64,000 nt of DNA from DATBGO01 sp036558005 (lineage in GTDB: Bacteria; Actinomycetota; Actinomycetes; Streptosporangiales; Streptosporangiaceae). Positions within the stretch are counted from its first letter, which is position 1, and every line of letters starts with the position of its first letter. Below the pieces are notes generated by a model. That model was not told the origin of the DNA and made no database searches. It saw only the letters and a program-made list of their open reading frames with translations. The translations under genes were made by a program, and so were the position numbers. Below, one piece after another: positions 1 through 8,652 of this stretch. The stretch covers positions 1-64,000 of the forward strand of contig DATBGO010000216.1 of the NCBI GenBank assembly GCA_036558005.1. The letters run 5' to 3'.

Positions 1-1894
1 CTCGATCGGAGATCACGATGATGCGGGCGCCGGACTCGATGGCGGCTGACACCTCGGCCTGGATCTGGGCGATCCGCTCGCGCAGCGCCGCGCCGCCGCC
101 GGCCACCCGGTACCGGCCGTCCACCACGTGCGCGGCGAACCCGGGCAGGTCGCCGTCGTCGTTGATGTGCACGATCCTGGCCAGGTCGCTCTCGCCGATC
201 ACCGGGTAGGGCAGCGCGATCTGGCGGCAGGAGGCGGGCCCGGGGTCGAACAGGTTGCCCTCTGGCCCGGTGGTCGAGCCGAGCGAGGTCACCAGCTCTT
301 CCCTGATCGCGTCCAGCGGCGGGTTGGTCACCTGGGCGAACAGCTGGGTGAAGTAGTCGAACAGCAGCCGCGGCCGGTCCGACAGCACCGCGACCGGGGT
401 GTCGGTGCCCATCGAGCCGACCGGCTCGGCGCCGCTGCGGGCCATCGGGGCGAGGATGACCCGCAGTTCCTCCTCGGTGTACCCGAACAGCCGCTGCTGC
501 CTGGCGATCCCCTGGTGCCCGGGCAGCTCCCGGTCCCTGCCGGGCAGGTCGTCCAGCTGCAGCAGGCCCGCGTGCAGCCAGTCCTCGTACGGCTGCTGCC
601 CGGCCAGCCCGGCCTTGACCTCCTCGTCCTCCACGATCCGGCCGGCCGCGGTGTCGGCGAGGAAGATCCGGCCCGGCTGCAGCCGGCCCTTGCGGAGCAC
701 CTCGCCCGGGTCGATGTCCAGCACCCCGACCTCGCTGGCCAGCACGACCAGCCCGTCACGGGTGAGCCAGTACCGGCCGGGCCGCAGCCCGTTGCGGTCC
801 AGCACCGCGCCGATGACGCTGCCGTCGGTGAACGCGATCAGCGCCGGGCCGTCCCACGGCTCCATCAAGGTGGCGTGGAACCGGTAGAACGCCCGCCGCG
901 CCGGGTCCATCTCGCCGTGGTTCTCCCACGGCTCGGGGATCATCATCAGCACCGCGTGCGGCAGCGACCGGCCGCCCAGGTGCAGCAGTTCCAGGCACGC
1001 GTCGAAGCTGGCCGAGTCGCTGGCTGACTCCTCAAGCACCGGCAGCAGCCTGCTGAACCCGCGCCCGCTGCTGTCGGCGGGGAACAGCTCGCTGTCCAGC
1101 ATCGCCTCCCGGGCCCGCATCCAGTTCCGGTTGCCCCGGATCGTGTTGATCTCCCCGTTGTGCGCGACGTACCGGTACGGGTGGGCCAGCGGCCAGGACG
1201 GGAACGTGTTGGTGGAGAACCGGGAGTGCACCAGCGCGAGCCCGGACCCGAACCGGGGGTCGGTCAGGTCGGGGTAAAACGGCTCAAGCTGGACGGCGGT
1301 GAGCATCCCCTTGTACACGATGGTGGCGCTGGACAGGCTGGCGAAATAGCAGCCGGTCTCCGCCTCGGCCCGCCTGCGCAGGCAGTAGGCCCGCCGGTCC
1401 AGGGCGATGCCGCGCTCGCCCGGCGCGGTGACGAACAGCTGGACCAGCGGCGGCAGCACCGCCCGCGCGGTCGCGCCGCACCGGGACGGGTCATGCGGGA
1501 CCGGCCGCCAGCCGAGCACCGTCAGCCCCTCGCAGGCGGCGATCTGCCCGACGGCGGCCCGCACCTCGTCCGGGTCGCGCTCGCGCGGCAGGAAGACCAG
1601 GCCGGCCGCGTAGCAGCCAGGCTCGGGCAGCCCGAAGTCGCAGACGGCGCGGAAGAACGCGTCCGGGATCTGGGTCATGATGCCCGCGCCGTCGCCGGTC
1701 TCCGGGTCGCTGCCCTTCGCGCCGCGGTGCTCCAGGTTGCGCAGCACGGTGAGCGCCTTGGCGACGATGTCGTGGTCGCGGCGGCCGGTCAGGTCGGCGA
1801 CAAATCCGACACCGCACGCATCATGCTCAAAGCGGCTGTCGTAGAGGCCCGGCCCGGTCCGGCTGCGCGCGGTCGATCCTGCACCAGGGGCCAT
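1..1894 (-). CDS. gltB: Glutamate synthase large subunit, 5' part (runs off left edge)
   Basis: The minus frame is open from the left edge to an ATG at 1894 and encodes about 631 residues of the NADPH-dependent glutamate synthase large chain, which makes glutamate from glutamine and 2-oxoglutarate. The N-terminus reads FEHDACGVGF: Cys27 would be exposed by removal of a 26-residue propeptide and act as the class II glutaminase nucleophile. A VHSRFSTNT motif follows, as in this family. The ATG at 1894 was chosen because AGGAG sits five bases upstream; an in-frame ATG at 1921 lacks this. The central and FMN/FeS domains lie outside the window. The gene follows trpA on the same strand after 125 bases. 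Identity is strong; only the 3' part is missing. Confidence 0.93.
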   Translation of the reverse strand, partial: MAPGAGSTARSRTGPGLYDSRFEHDACGVGFVADLTGRRDHDIVAKALTVLRNLEHRGAKGSDPETGDGAGIMTQIPDAFFRAVCDFGLPEPGCYAAGLVFLPRERDPDEVRAAVGQIAACEGLTVLGWRPVPHDPSRCGATARAVLPPLVQLFVTAPGERGIALDRRAYCLRRRAEAETGCYFASLSSATIVYKGMLTAVQLEPFYPDLTDPRFGSGLALVHSRFSTNTFPSWPLAHPYRYVAHNGEINTIRGNRNWMRAREAMLDSELFPADSSGRGFSRLLPVLEESASDSASFDACLELLHLGGRSLPHAVLMMIPEPWENHGEMDPARRAFYRFHATLMEPWDGPALIAFTDGSVIGAVLDRNGLRPGRYWLTRDGLVVLASEVGVLDIDPGEVLRKGRLQPGRIFLADTAAGRIVEDEEVKAGLAGQQPYEDWLHAGLLQLDDLPGRDRELPGHQGIARQQRLFGYTEEELRVILAPMARSGAEPVGSMGTDTPVAVLSDRPRLLFDYFTQLFAQVTNPPLDAIREELVTSLGSTTGPEGNLFDPGPASCRQIALPYPVIGESDLARIVHINDDGDLPGFAAHVVDGRYRVAGGGAALRERIAQIQAEVSAAIESGARIIVISDR

Positions 1895-1961
1895 CCGGTC
1901 TCCTGTCGTCTCATCCGCCATCGCGACTTCGGGTGGGGGTGGGACGACATCGGCCCGACCG

Positions 1962-1978
1962 CGGACCAGACTGGTCCG
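1962..1978. promoter_or_regulatory. Perfect inverted repeat upstream of gltB
   Basis: CGGACCAG and CTGGTCCG form an 8-base inverted repeat around one central base, 68 bases upstream of the gltB start. The size and position suit a dimeric repressor or activator site. No regulator can be named from the sequence, and it does not resemble the GlnR consensus. Confidence 0.35.
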
Positions 1979-2019
1979 GCACTGACCAGGTTACCCGCTG
2001 ACCTGATGCCCGGAAAAGG

Positions 2020-2829
2020 TCATGGTGTCCGGACCCGGTCGCGAACTCCCGCGGCCAGGTCGGCGGCGAGCTCCCTGACCTGCCCGCAGCCCCCGGCCTC
2101 GTCCGCTGCGGAAAGCAGCCTGGCCACGAACGCTGACCCGACGATGACCCCGTCCGCGAAGCCGGCTACCTGCGCTGCCTGCGCCCGGCTGGAGACCCCG
2201 AGGCCGACCGCGACCGGCAGGCTGGTGCACGCCCTCACCCGGGCGACCAGACCGGCCGCCCGGCTGCCGACCACATCCCTGGCGCCGGTCGTGCCCATCA
2301 GTGACGCGGCGTAAACGAATCCGCCGCAGACGGAGCTGACCAGCTCGATCCGGCGCTGGGACGAACTCGGCGCGACCAGGAATACCGGGTCGAGGCTGTG
2401 CTGCGCGGCGGCGGCCAGCCACGGGCCCGCCTCTTCCGGGGTCAGGTCCGGGGTGATCAGCCCGGACCCGCCGGCCGCGGCCAGGTCCCTGGCGAACGCC
2501 CGGACGCCGTACTGGTCGACCGGGTTCCAGTAGGTCATCACCAGGACGGCGACCCCGGTCCCGGCGACGGCCTCGACGGTGCGCAGCACGTCGCTGATCC
2601 TGGTGCCGCCGGCCAGCGCCTGGTGTACCGCCTGCTGGATGACCGGGCCGTCGATCAGCGGGTCGGAGTAGGGCAGCCCGATCTCGATCGCGTCCGCGCC
2701 CGCCTCGGCGATCGCGGTGGCGGCCCTGATCGCGCCGTCGACCGAAGGGAACCCGGCGGGCAGGTAGCCGACCAGGGCAGCCCGGTCCTGCGCCGCGGCC
2801 TTCTCGAACGCGGCGCTGAGCTGGCTCAC
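2020..2829 (-). CDS. trpA: Tryptophan synthase alpha chain
   Basis: This 269-residue protein cleaves indole-3-glycerol phosphate to indole and glyceraldehyde phosphate and passes indole to TrpB. It is a full-length TIM barrel. The catalytic region AIEIGLPYSDPLIDGP carries the family's Glu and Asp, and phosphate-loop motifs (GLGVSS, IVGSAFV) occur near the C-terminus. Its start overlaps the trpB stop by four bases, which implies translational coupling in a trpC-trpB-trpA unit. Confidence 0.97.
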   Translation of the reverse strand: MSQLSAAFEKAAAQDRAALVGYLPAGFPSVDGAIRAATAIAEAGADAIEIGLPYSDPLIDGPVIQQAVHQALAGGTRISDVLRTVEAVAGTGVAVLVMTYWNPVDQYGVRAFARDLAAAGGSGLITPDLTPEEAGPWLAAAAQHSLDPVFLVAPSSSQRRIELVSSVCGGFVYAASLMGTTGARDVVGSRAAGLVARVRACTSLPVAVGLGVSSRAQAAQVAGFADGVIVGSAFVARLLSAADEAGGCGQVRELAADLAAGVRDRVRTP

Positions 2830-4070
2830 CGGGCCTCCTGGCCGGTCGTGGCCGCGGTTTCGTCCAGGTGGCCGAACCAGCGCGCGGCGGTGTCGACGTC
2901 CTTGTCCCCGCGGCCGGAGAGATTCACCAGCAGCACCGCGTCCGGGCCGAGCTCGCGGCCGATCTGCAGCGCCCCGGCCAGCGCGTGCGCCGACTCGATC
3001 GCCGGGATGATGCCCTCGGTCCTGCTCAGCAGCGAGAACGCCGCCATCGCCTCGGCGTCGGTGACGGCGCGGTAGCTGGCCCGGCCGGTCTCGGCCAGCC
3101 AGGCGAGCTCGGGCCCGATGCCCGGGTAGTCCAGGCCCGCGGCCAGCGAGTGGGTCTCCAGGGTCTGGCCCTCGTCGTCTTGCAGCAGGTAGGTCCGCAT
3201 GCCGTGGATCACGCCCGGGGTGCTGGCCGCCACCGCGGCCGCGTGCCGGCCGGTGCTGACCCCGTCCCCGCCGGCCTCGCAGCCGACCAGCCGCACCCCG
3301 GCGTCAGGGATGAAGGCGTGGAACGCGCCGATGGCGTTGGACCCGCCGCCGACGCACGCGATCACCGCGTCCGGCAGCCGGCCCGTCCTGGCCAGGACCT
3401 GCTCGCGCGCCTCCACCCCGATGATCCGCTGGAAGTCGCGGACCATCATCGGGAACGGGTGCGGGCCCATCACCGAGCCGATGACGTAATGGGTGGTCTC
3501 CACGGTGGTCACCCAGTGCCGGAACGCCTCGTTGATCGCGTCCTTGAGGGTGGCGCTGCCGGTCGGCACCGGGATCACCTCGGCGCCGAGCATCCGCATC
3601 CTGGCCACGTTCAGCGCCTGGCGCCTGGTGTCGACCTCGCCCATGTACACGGTGCAGTCCAGGCCGAACAGCGCGCTGGCGGTGGCGGCGGCCACCCCGT
3701 GCTGCCCGGCACCGGTGTCGGCGACGACGGCGGTCTTGCCCATCTGCCGGGTGAGCAGCGCCTGGCCGAGGACATTGTTGATCTTGTGTGAGCCGGAGTG
3801 GTTGAGGTCCTCGCGCTTGAGCCACACCTGCGCGCCGCCGGCCTGCTTCGCGAACGAGGGCGCCTCGGTGAGCAGCGACGGCCGGCCGGTGTAGTCGCGC
3901 TGCAGCGCCGACAACTCGGCCTGGAACACCGGGTCTGACTTGGCCTTGGCGTAGGCGTCGGTGAGCTCTTCCAGCGCCGCCATCAGCGCCTCGGGCGCGT
4001 ACCGCCCGCCGAATCCGCCGTAGTGCCCGGCGGCGTCGGGAACCTCGCCGGCCGGGGTGCTGGTGCTCAT
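2826..4070 (-). CDS. trpB: Tryptophan synthase beta chain
   Basis: This 414-residue PLP enzyme condenses indole with serine. Visible marks are the Schiff-base lysine in HSGSHKINN, the phosphate-binding loop GGGSNAIG and the Gly-rich NLSGRGDKD near the end. The same frame stays open for another 1.35 kb across trpC, but the ATG at 4070 fits the family N-terminus (GHYGGFGGRYAPEALM) and overlaps the trpC stop by four bases, so the longer frame is not the gene. It is coupled to trpA downstream. Confidence 0.97.
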   Translation of the reverse strand: MSTSTPAGEVPDAAGHYGGFGGRYAPEALMAALEELTDAYAKAKSDPVFQAELSALQRDYTGRPSLLTEAPSFAKQAGGAQVWLKREDLNHSGSHKINNVLGQALLTRQMGKTAVVADTGAGQHGVAAATASALFGLDCTVYMGEVDTRRQALNVARMRMLGAEVIPVPTGSATLKDAINEAFRHWVTTVETTHYVIGSVMGPHPFPMMVRDFQRIIGVEAREQVLARTGRLPDAVIACVGGGSNAIGAFHAFIPDAGVRLVGCEAGGDGVSTGRHAAAVAASTPGVIHGMRTYLLQDDEGQTLETHSLAAGLDYPGIGPELAWLAETGRASYRAVTDAEAMAAFSLLSRTEGIIPAIESAHALAGALQIGRELGPDAVLLVNLSGRGDKDVDTAARWFGHLDETAATTGQEAR

Positions 4071-4876
4071 CCTCGGTCTCCTCGCAGCGCCGGGTGCGAT
4101 CCGGCGGTCACCAGGTCCGCCACCGCGGTCCGCGGGTTCTTGCCGGTGACCAGGCTCTCCCCGACCAGCACCGCGTCGGCCCCGGCCGCGGCGTAGGCCA
4201 GCAGGTCGTGCGGGCCGCGGATGCCGGACTCGGCCACCTTGATGATCCCGTCGGGGACCCCGGACGCGAGCCGGCTGAAGATGCTCCGGTCGACCTTGAG
4301 CGTGGCCAGGTTGCGCGCGTTGATCCCGATGATCCGCGCGCCGGCCTCCAGCGCCCGGTCCAGTTCCGCCTCGGTGTGCACCTCGACCAGCGGCACCATG
4401 CCGATCGACACGGTCCGCTCGACCAGCGAGACCAGCGCGTTCTGCTCCAGCGCCGCGACGATCAGCAGCACCATGTCCGCGCCGTGCGCCCTGGCCTCCC
4501 ACAGCTGGTAGGAGCTGACCACGAAGTCCTTGCGCAGCAGCGGCACCCTGACCACCTCGCGAACGCTGGCCAGGTCCTGCAGGCTGCCGCCGAACCGGCG
4601 CGGCTCGGTCAGCACGCTGATCACCCGGGCGCCGCCCGCCTGGTAGTCCATCGCCAGCGAGGCCGGGTCGGCGATGGCGGCCAGCGCGCCCTTGGACGGG
4701 CTGGCCCGCTTCACCTCCGCGATCACCGCCACGTCGTCGCAGCTGAGCGCGGCCATCGCGTCTCGTGGTGAGTCCGCCTTGGCGGCCGCCTGTTTCAGCT
4801 GGTCCAGCGGGACGCTCCGCTGCCGTGCCGCAAGGTCGGCACGTACTCCCTCGAGGATCTCGTCGAGCACGCTCAC
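4067..4876 (-). CDS. trpC: Indole-3-glycerol phosphate synthase
   Basis: This 269-residue TIM-barrel enzyme closes the indole ring from 1-(o-carboxyphenylamino)-1-deoxyribulose phosphate. Motifs include EVKRASPSKG at the first strand, LLRKDFVV with the catalytic Lys, and AVLVGESLV for phosphate binding. It is monofunctional with no TrpF domain, as expected in actinobacteria where PriA supplies that activity. The gene starts 132 bases after the upstream membrane protein gene and overlaps trpB by four bases. Confidence 0.96.
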   Translation of the reverse strand: MSVLDEILEGVRADLAARQRSVPLDQLKQAAAKADSPRDAMAALSCDDVAVIAEVKRASPSKGALAAIADPASLAMDYQAGGARVISVLTEPRRFGGSLQDLASVREVVRVPLLRKDFVVSSYQLWEARAHGADMVLLIVAALEQNALVSLVERTVSIGMVPLVEVHTEAELDRALEAGARIIGINARNLATLKVDRSIFSRLASGVPDGIIKVAESGIRGPHDLLAYAAAGADAVLVGESLVTGKNPRTAVADLVTAGSHPALRGDRG

Positions 4877-5008
4877 GCGGTTCTGCCGCCCCCTCGGGTG
4901 GGATGCTTTGCGCTCCCGATCGTATCCAGGGCGCTACCCGCCGCCCAGCCGGCCCCCGGCGGGAGGGGCGCCGGCCGGCGCCCGTGGCCAGGCTGATGTC
5001 CGGATCCG

Positions 5009-5389
5009 CTACGACTGCCCCGGCTCGGTCAGGGCGGGCTCGGCGTAGCCAGGCCCTGGCTGCGGCGGCGGCCCGGCGGAGGCGGCGGCGACCGCCGGGT
5101 ACAGCAGCACCCCGAGCACGATGAACGCCAGCAGCGTGCCGCCCAGGTACCGGGTGGTGATGAAGCGCACCAGCCCGAACGCGGCGAACGCGCTCTCGGC
5201 CGCGATCGCGGCGGTCCAGGCAAGCTGGGTGCCGGACCTGATCAGCAGCGCGAGCCCGGCAAGCGCCGCGGTGAGCATGAGCGTGATCAGCACGGAGCTG
5301 AGGCGGCCGCGGCTGAAGGCGAGCCCGATCACGGCGCTGGCCCCGGCCTGCGCGATTACCAGCCGGGCCGCCGCCGCTGACGTGCGCAT
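5009..5389 (-). CDS. Small membrane protein of the trp cluster, function unknown
   Basis: This 126-residue protein has four predicted membrane segments (around residues 8-26, 32-51, 58-76 and 84-103) and a short Pro-rich tail. The ATG at 5389 shares one base with the stop of the upstream gene; a GTG at 5392 is an alternative start. It holds the place taken in many actinomycetes by a HGxxPAAW-type small protein between the Trp-associated membrane protein and trpC, but it has no HGxxPAAW motif. Location suggests a link to tryptophan synthesis or transport; nothing in the sequence proves it. Confidence 0.7.
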   Translation of the reverse strand: MRTSAAAARLVIAQAGASAVIGLAFSRGRLSSVLITLMLTAALAGLALLIRSGTQLAWTAAIAAESAFAAFGLVRFITTRYLGGTLLAFIVLGVLLYPAVAAASAGPPPQPGPGYAEPALTEPGQS

Positions 5390-6177
5390 CACTCGCCCGG
5401 GCCGGCTGTCGGGTCCTCACCGCGGCTCAGCGACTCCCACATCGCGGCGGAGTCCCGGCCCTGGCGGCCGGCCCGCACCGGCTGGCCGGCCCGCGGGCTG
5501 CCAGGCCCGGGCCCGGCCGTGCCCGTACCGGCGGTGCCAGGTCCGCCGGTACCGGGACCGCCGGTGCCGGGCCCAGGCCGGTCATACCGGCTGGACATCA
5601 CCGGCAGCCGGGCGGCCCGCCAGATCACGATCAGCCCGGCCGCGATCACCGCGGCCGCGCCGAGCAGCGCGAGCGCGTGCCACGGGAAGCCGGCGAACAC
5701 GACGTGCCCGGACAGCCCGGTGACCGGCACCCCGCCGGGCGCGCCGCCGGCGCAAGGGCCGGCCGTCACCGAGCCCGCCGCCGGGCCGCCGGTGTCGATG
5801 CCCGGGCTGGACCCGCGGGCGGCGGCCAGCACGTGCGCGGCCGAGATACCCGTCCCGACCGCGGCCGCGATGCCGGCCCCGAAGCCGGCCAGCACCGCTC
5901 CCGCGATCCGGCGCAGCAGTCCCCGGGTGGCCAGCACCGCGGCCAGGCTGGCCAGCGCCGCCACCGCGAGCGCGGCCGCCGCGGGCACCAGGTCCTGCCC
6001 GGATTCGGTCAGCACCCCGGACGGCAGCGGCTTCGGCGCGGCGGTGCGCACCTGCGCCCAGCCCTGCCGGGTCGCCAGGAAGACCAGCCCGGCGCCGGCC
6101 GCGCCGAGCAGCAGCACCAGCGCGAGTTCGCGGCGCGGCTGGCCGCGCAGCATCCGTGCGGCGTTCACAGGAACCAT
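5389..6177 (-). CDS. Trp-operon-associated membrane protein (TIGR02234-like)
   Basis: This 262-residue protein has four membrane segments (about residues 17-36, 62-85, 92-110 and 168-190), the pattern of the actinobacterial 'Trp biosynthesis-associated membrane protein' family, and lies upstream of trpC as in those genomes. The C-terminus is a Gly/Pro/Thr-rich disordered tail containing a 15-base tandem repeat. No strong ribosome site precedes the ATG at 6177; Met9 is an alternative. The gene is first in its transcription unit, so the cluster lacks trpE. The divergent gene on the plus strand starts about 100 bases away. Confidence 0.75.
   Translation of the reverse strand: MVPVNAARMLRGQPRRELALVLLLGAAGAGLVFLATRQGWAQVRTAAPKPLPSGVLTESGQDLVPAAAALAVAALASLAAVLATRGLLRRIAGAVLAGFGAGIAAAVGTGISAAHVLAAARGSSPGIDTGGPAAGSVTAGPCAGGAPGGVPVTGLSGHVVFAGFPWHALALLGAAAVIAAGLIVIWRAARLPVMSSRYDRPGPGTGGPGTGGPGTAGTGTAGPGPGSPRAGQPVRAGRQGRDSAAMWESLSRGEDPTAGPGE
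5535..5579 (-). repeat. 15-base in-frame tandem repeat, about three copies
   Basis: Three 15-base units of the type TGCCAGGTCCGCCGG (plus strand) encode a Pro-Gly-Thr-Gly-Gly-like pentapeptide repeat in the C-terminal tail of the Trp-associated membrane protein. The period keeps the reading frame. Confidence 0.6.
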
Positions 6178-6279
6178 CGCAGGCCAGCATAGGACGCCGC
6201 GGCGGCAGGCAGCGGCCCGGCGGCGGCGGGCGGTGATCCCGTCGTTCCTCGCCGCGTCCCGGTGGCCTACCATCGCGGC

Positions 6280-6939
6280 ATGACGTATGCCCGAGACGAG
6301 CGCCTTGCCCTGTGCGAGCTCCTGGACAAGACCGGCCCGCGGGCGCCGACGCTGTGCACCGGGTGGACCACCCACGACCTGGCCGCGCACCTGGTGCTCA
6401 GGGAGCGCAGGCCAGACGCTGGCCTGGGCATCCTCGGCGGCCCGCTGGCCGGCTACACCCGGCGCACCCAGCGCCGTCTCGCCGAGCGCACGCCGTACGC
6501 CAAGCTGGTCGAGTCGATCAGGAACGGCCCGCCGCTGCTGTCCTTCTTCGGCATCCCCGGGGTGGACGAGCGCGGCAACGTCGTCGAGTACTTCATTCAC
6601 CACGAGGACGTCCGCCGGGCCCAGCCGGACTGGCAGCCGCGCCAGCTCAGCGCCGGGATGTCCGACCTGCTCTGGCAGCGGCTGCGGATGGCCAGGCTGA
6701 TCCTGCGCAGATCCCCGGTCGGGGTCGAGTTCGCCAGGGACGACCACGTCGCCGCGGGCGGGCCCGACGGCACCAGGGTGCGGATCACCGCCAAGGCCAG
6801 GACCCCGGTCGTCACCGTCGCCGGCCCCCCGGCCGAGCTGATGCTGTGGGCCGGCGGCCGGACCGGCGCGGCGCGGGTCGCGATGGTCGGCGCCCAGCCG
6901 GACGTGCAGGCGCTGCGCGAGGCCCGCTGGCAGATGTGA
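6280..6939 (+). CDS. TIGR03085-like metal-binding protein (DinB/maleylpyruvate isomerase fold)
   Basis: This 219-residue protein begins MTYARDERLALCELL and contains GWTTHDLAAHLVLRE and EYFIHHEDVRRA. Their spaced histidines are typical of the DinB-like, mycothiol-dependent maleylpyruvate isomerase superfamily; the full pattern fits the actinobacterial TIGR03085 group. The ATG at 6280 was chosen over an in-frame GTG at 6262 because it matches the family N-terminus. It is a single gene, divergent from the trp cluster. The substrate is unknown. Confidence 0.75.
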   Translation: MTYARDERLALCELLDKTGPRAPTLCTGWTTHDLAAHLVLRERRPDAGLGILGGPLAGYTRRTQRRLAERTPYAKLVESIRNGPPLLSFFGIPGVDERGNVVEYFIHHEDVRRAQPDWQPRQLSAGMSDLLWQRLRMARLILRRSPVGVEFARDDHVAAGGPDGTRVRITAKARTPVVTVAGPPAELMLWAGGRTGAARVAMVGAQPDVQALREARWQM

Positions 6940-6957
6940 GCGCGGCGGGGCGGCGGC

Positions 6958-8652
6958 TCAGGCACCGCGCAGCCGCCGCAGCGGGAACGGCGGGGTGATC
7001 CGCAGCTCGGCGTTGCGGTCGGCGGGCTGGCCGGGGCGGGCCGAGTCCGCGCCGGCGAAGGGCATGTTGGCCGCGAGTTCCCGGTGCAGCGCGGCGAGGT
7101 CGGCGCCGGTGTCCAGCCCGGCGGGGGCCAGCGGGCTGTCGTGGTCGGCCATGGTGCAGACGATCGACAGGTAGCCGCCCGCGTCGGTCAGCTCGACCAG
7201 CCGGGCCTGGCACGGCCAGTCCACGATCGCGCAGGTCGTGACCTCCCAGAAGCCGCGCGCGGGGTCGCCAGGGTCGCGGCGCGCGGTGATCGCGTTGGTG
7301 TGGGTGTGGCCGTTGAGCCACAGCACCATGTTCGGGAACCGGTGCAGCTGAGCGAGGATCTCGGCGGCGCCGAGCAGCGGGCCGCTGGCCGGGCGGGCGG
7401 GCACCCGGCCGGCCCCGGTGATCGTGTCGGCGCCGTGGTGGGACAGCAGGATCACCAGCCGGTCCTCGTTGCCGGTGCGGACCTGCTCGCCGCCGCGGCC
7501 GCGGTAAGCCGAGTGCACCTCGGCCAGCCGCGCCTCCAGCCAGCGCGCCTGGTCGCTGTCCAGGCAGCCGTCCGCGCCGCCGGCCGCGCCGGTGGTGTCC
7601 AGCGCGATGAACCGGGCCGCCGGGGTGTCGTAGGCGTAGTAGGCGGTGCCGTCGAGCCGGTTCTGCTCGGTGAAGCCGTGCCCGGCGGGGCGGGCCCCAG
7701 GACGCAGGTGCGCGGCGACGAAGTCGCTCCTGGTGATGGGCCGGCGGCCGGGGTCGGCGGTGACGGTCCTGGCCGGGCCCGCCAGGAACGCCTCGGGGTG
7801 GTCGGTGAACAGCGCCAGCGCATGGTCGTGGTCGAAGCCGTCCGGCAGGCTCACCGGCTTGCGGCTGCCGGTGAGCGCCGCGGCCAGTTCCGGGGTGATC
7901 GTGCCGACCCCCTGGTTGAGTGCCTCGTGATTGCCGAAGCAGGACAGCCAGGGGATGCGCAGGCCGGCCGCGGTGAACTCGCGCAGCGCCCGGCGCAGCA
8001 GGCCGGGGTGGCGCGGGAAGCCGAACTCGCGCCGGAAGATGTCCGGACCGGCCGCGGCCGGTCCGTCCCCGTCGGGCCGCCAGAAGATGTCGCCGGGCCA
8101 GTCCGGCGCCTGCACTCCCGCGTAGCCGGGGCCGCCGGAGTCCGGCCGGACCAGGCCGCCTTCGAACAGCGCGAGGAACACCCGCATCTCGTTCCACTGC
8201 GCGTTGTCGATCGCGTCGCCGGTGGTCACCGCCAGGGCCGGCGGCATCCCGGTGGCCGGCCCGGTGACCGCGTTCAGGGTGCGCAGGGTCGCGTCCACCG
8301 CGTGCGGGGTGAGCGCCTCCTGCGGCCGCTGCACCGGCACGATCTGCGCGTACCGCGGGTCAGCGAAGTAGCGGTTCAGGAACTCGAACCTGGTCGGTGA
8401 CTGGACGTCGGCGAGCTGCAGGTCGGTCACGTGCACCAGGCACAGCAGCGGCCGGCCGGCCAGCGGCGCGCGGCGCGCGGCCGCCTCCTCGCCCGCGCCG
8501 GGCGGCGAGCCGGGCGCCAGGTCCGCGCGGACCAGGTGCGGCTCGCCGGCCACGAGCTCGACCGCCCGGTAGGGCGCGAGGTTGCCGCGGCGCAGCACCG
8601 GGCCGGCCGCGAGCCGGCGCTGGGTGGTCAGCGGCGGGTGCGGGCCGCTCAC
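6958..8652 (-). CDS. Metallophosphoesterase (TIGR03767-like) of the ABC importer operon
   Basis: This 564-residue calcineurin-like phosphoesterase shows the expected motif series: HVTDLQLAD, TTGDAIDN, CFGNHE, LLSHHG and NGHTHTN, which bind two metals. The length and layout resemble the actinobacterial TIGR03767 (PPA1498) family. There is no signal peptide, so it probably acts in the cytoplasm. Its GTG start overlaps the stop of the ABC ATPase by four bases, which makes it the last gene of the importer operon. It may release phosphate from the imported compound (inference); the substrate is unknown. Confidence 0.8.
   Translation of the reverse strand: MSGPHPPLTTQRRLAAGPVLRRGNLAPYRAVELVAGEPHLVRADLAPGSPPGAGEEAAARRAPLAGRPLLCLVHVTDLQLADVQSPTRFEFLNRYFADPRYAQIVPVQRPQEALTPHAVDATLRTLNAVTGPATGMPPALAVTTGDAIDNAQWNEMRVFLALFEGGLVRPDSGGPGYAGVQAPDWPGDIFWRPDGDGPAAAGPDIFRREFGFPRHPGLLRRALREFTAAGLRIPWLSCFGNHEALNQGVGTITPELAAALTGSRKPVSLPDGFDHDHALALFTDHPEAFLAGPARTVTADPGRRPITRSDFVAAHLRPGARPAGHGFTEQNRLDGTAYYAYDTPAARFIALDTTGAAGGADGCLDSDQARWLEARLAEVHSAYRGRGGEQVRTGNEDRLVILLSHHGADTITGAGRVPARPASGPLLGAAEILAQLHRFPNMVLWLNGHTHTNAITARRDPGDPARGFWEVTTCAIVDWPCQARLVELTDAGGYLSIVCTMADHDSPLAPAGLDTGADLAALHRELAANMPFAGADSARPGQPADRNAELRITPPFPLRRLRGA

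Noticed and set aside
4071..5420. A very long minus frame that would fuse trpB to upstream sequence
   Set aside because: It overlaps trpC and a membrane protein gene in another frame, has no family match there, and trpB has a proper start at 4070 overlapping trpC by four bases.
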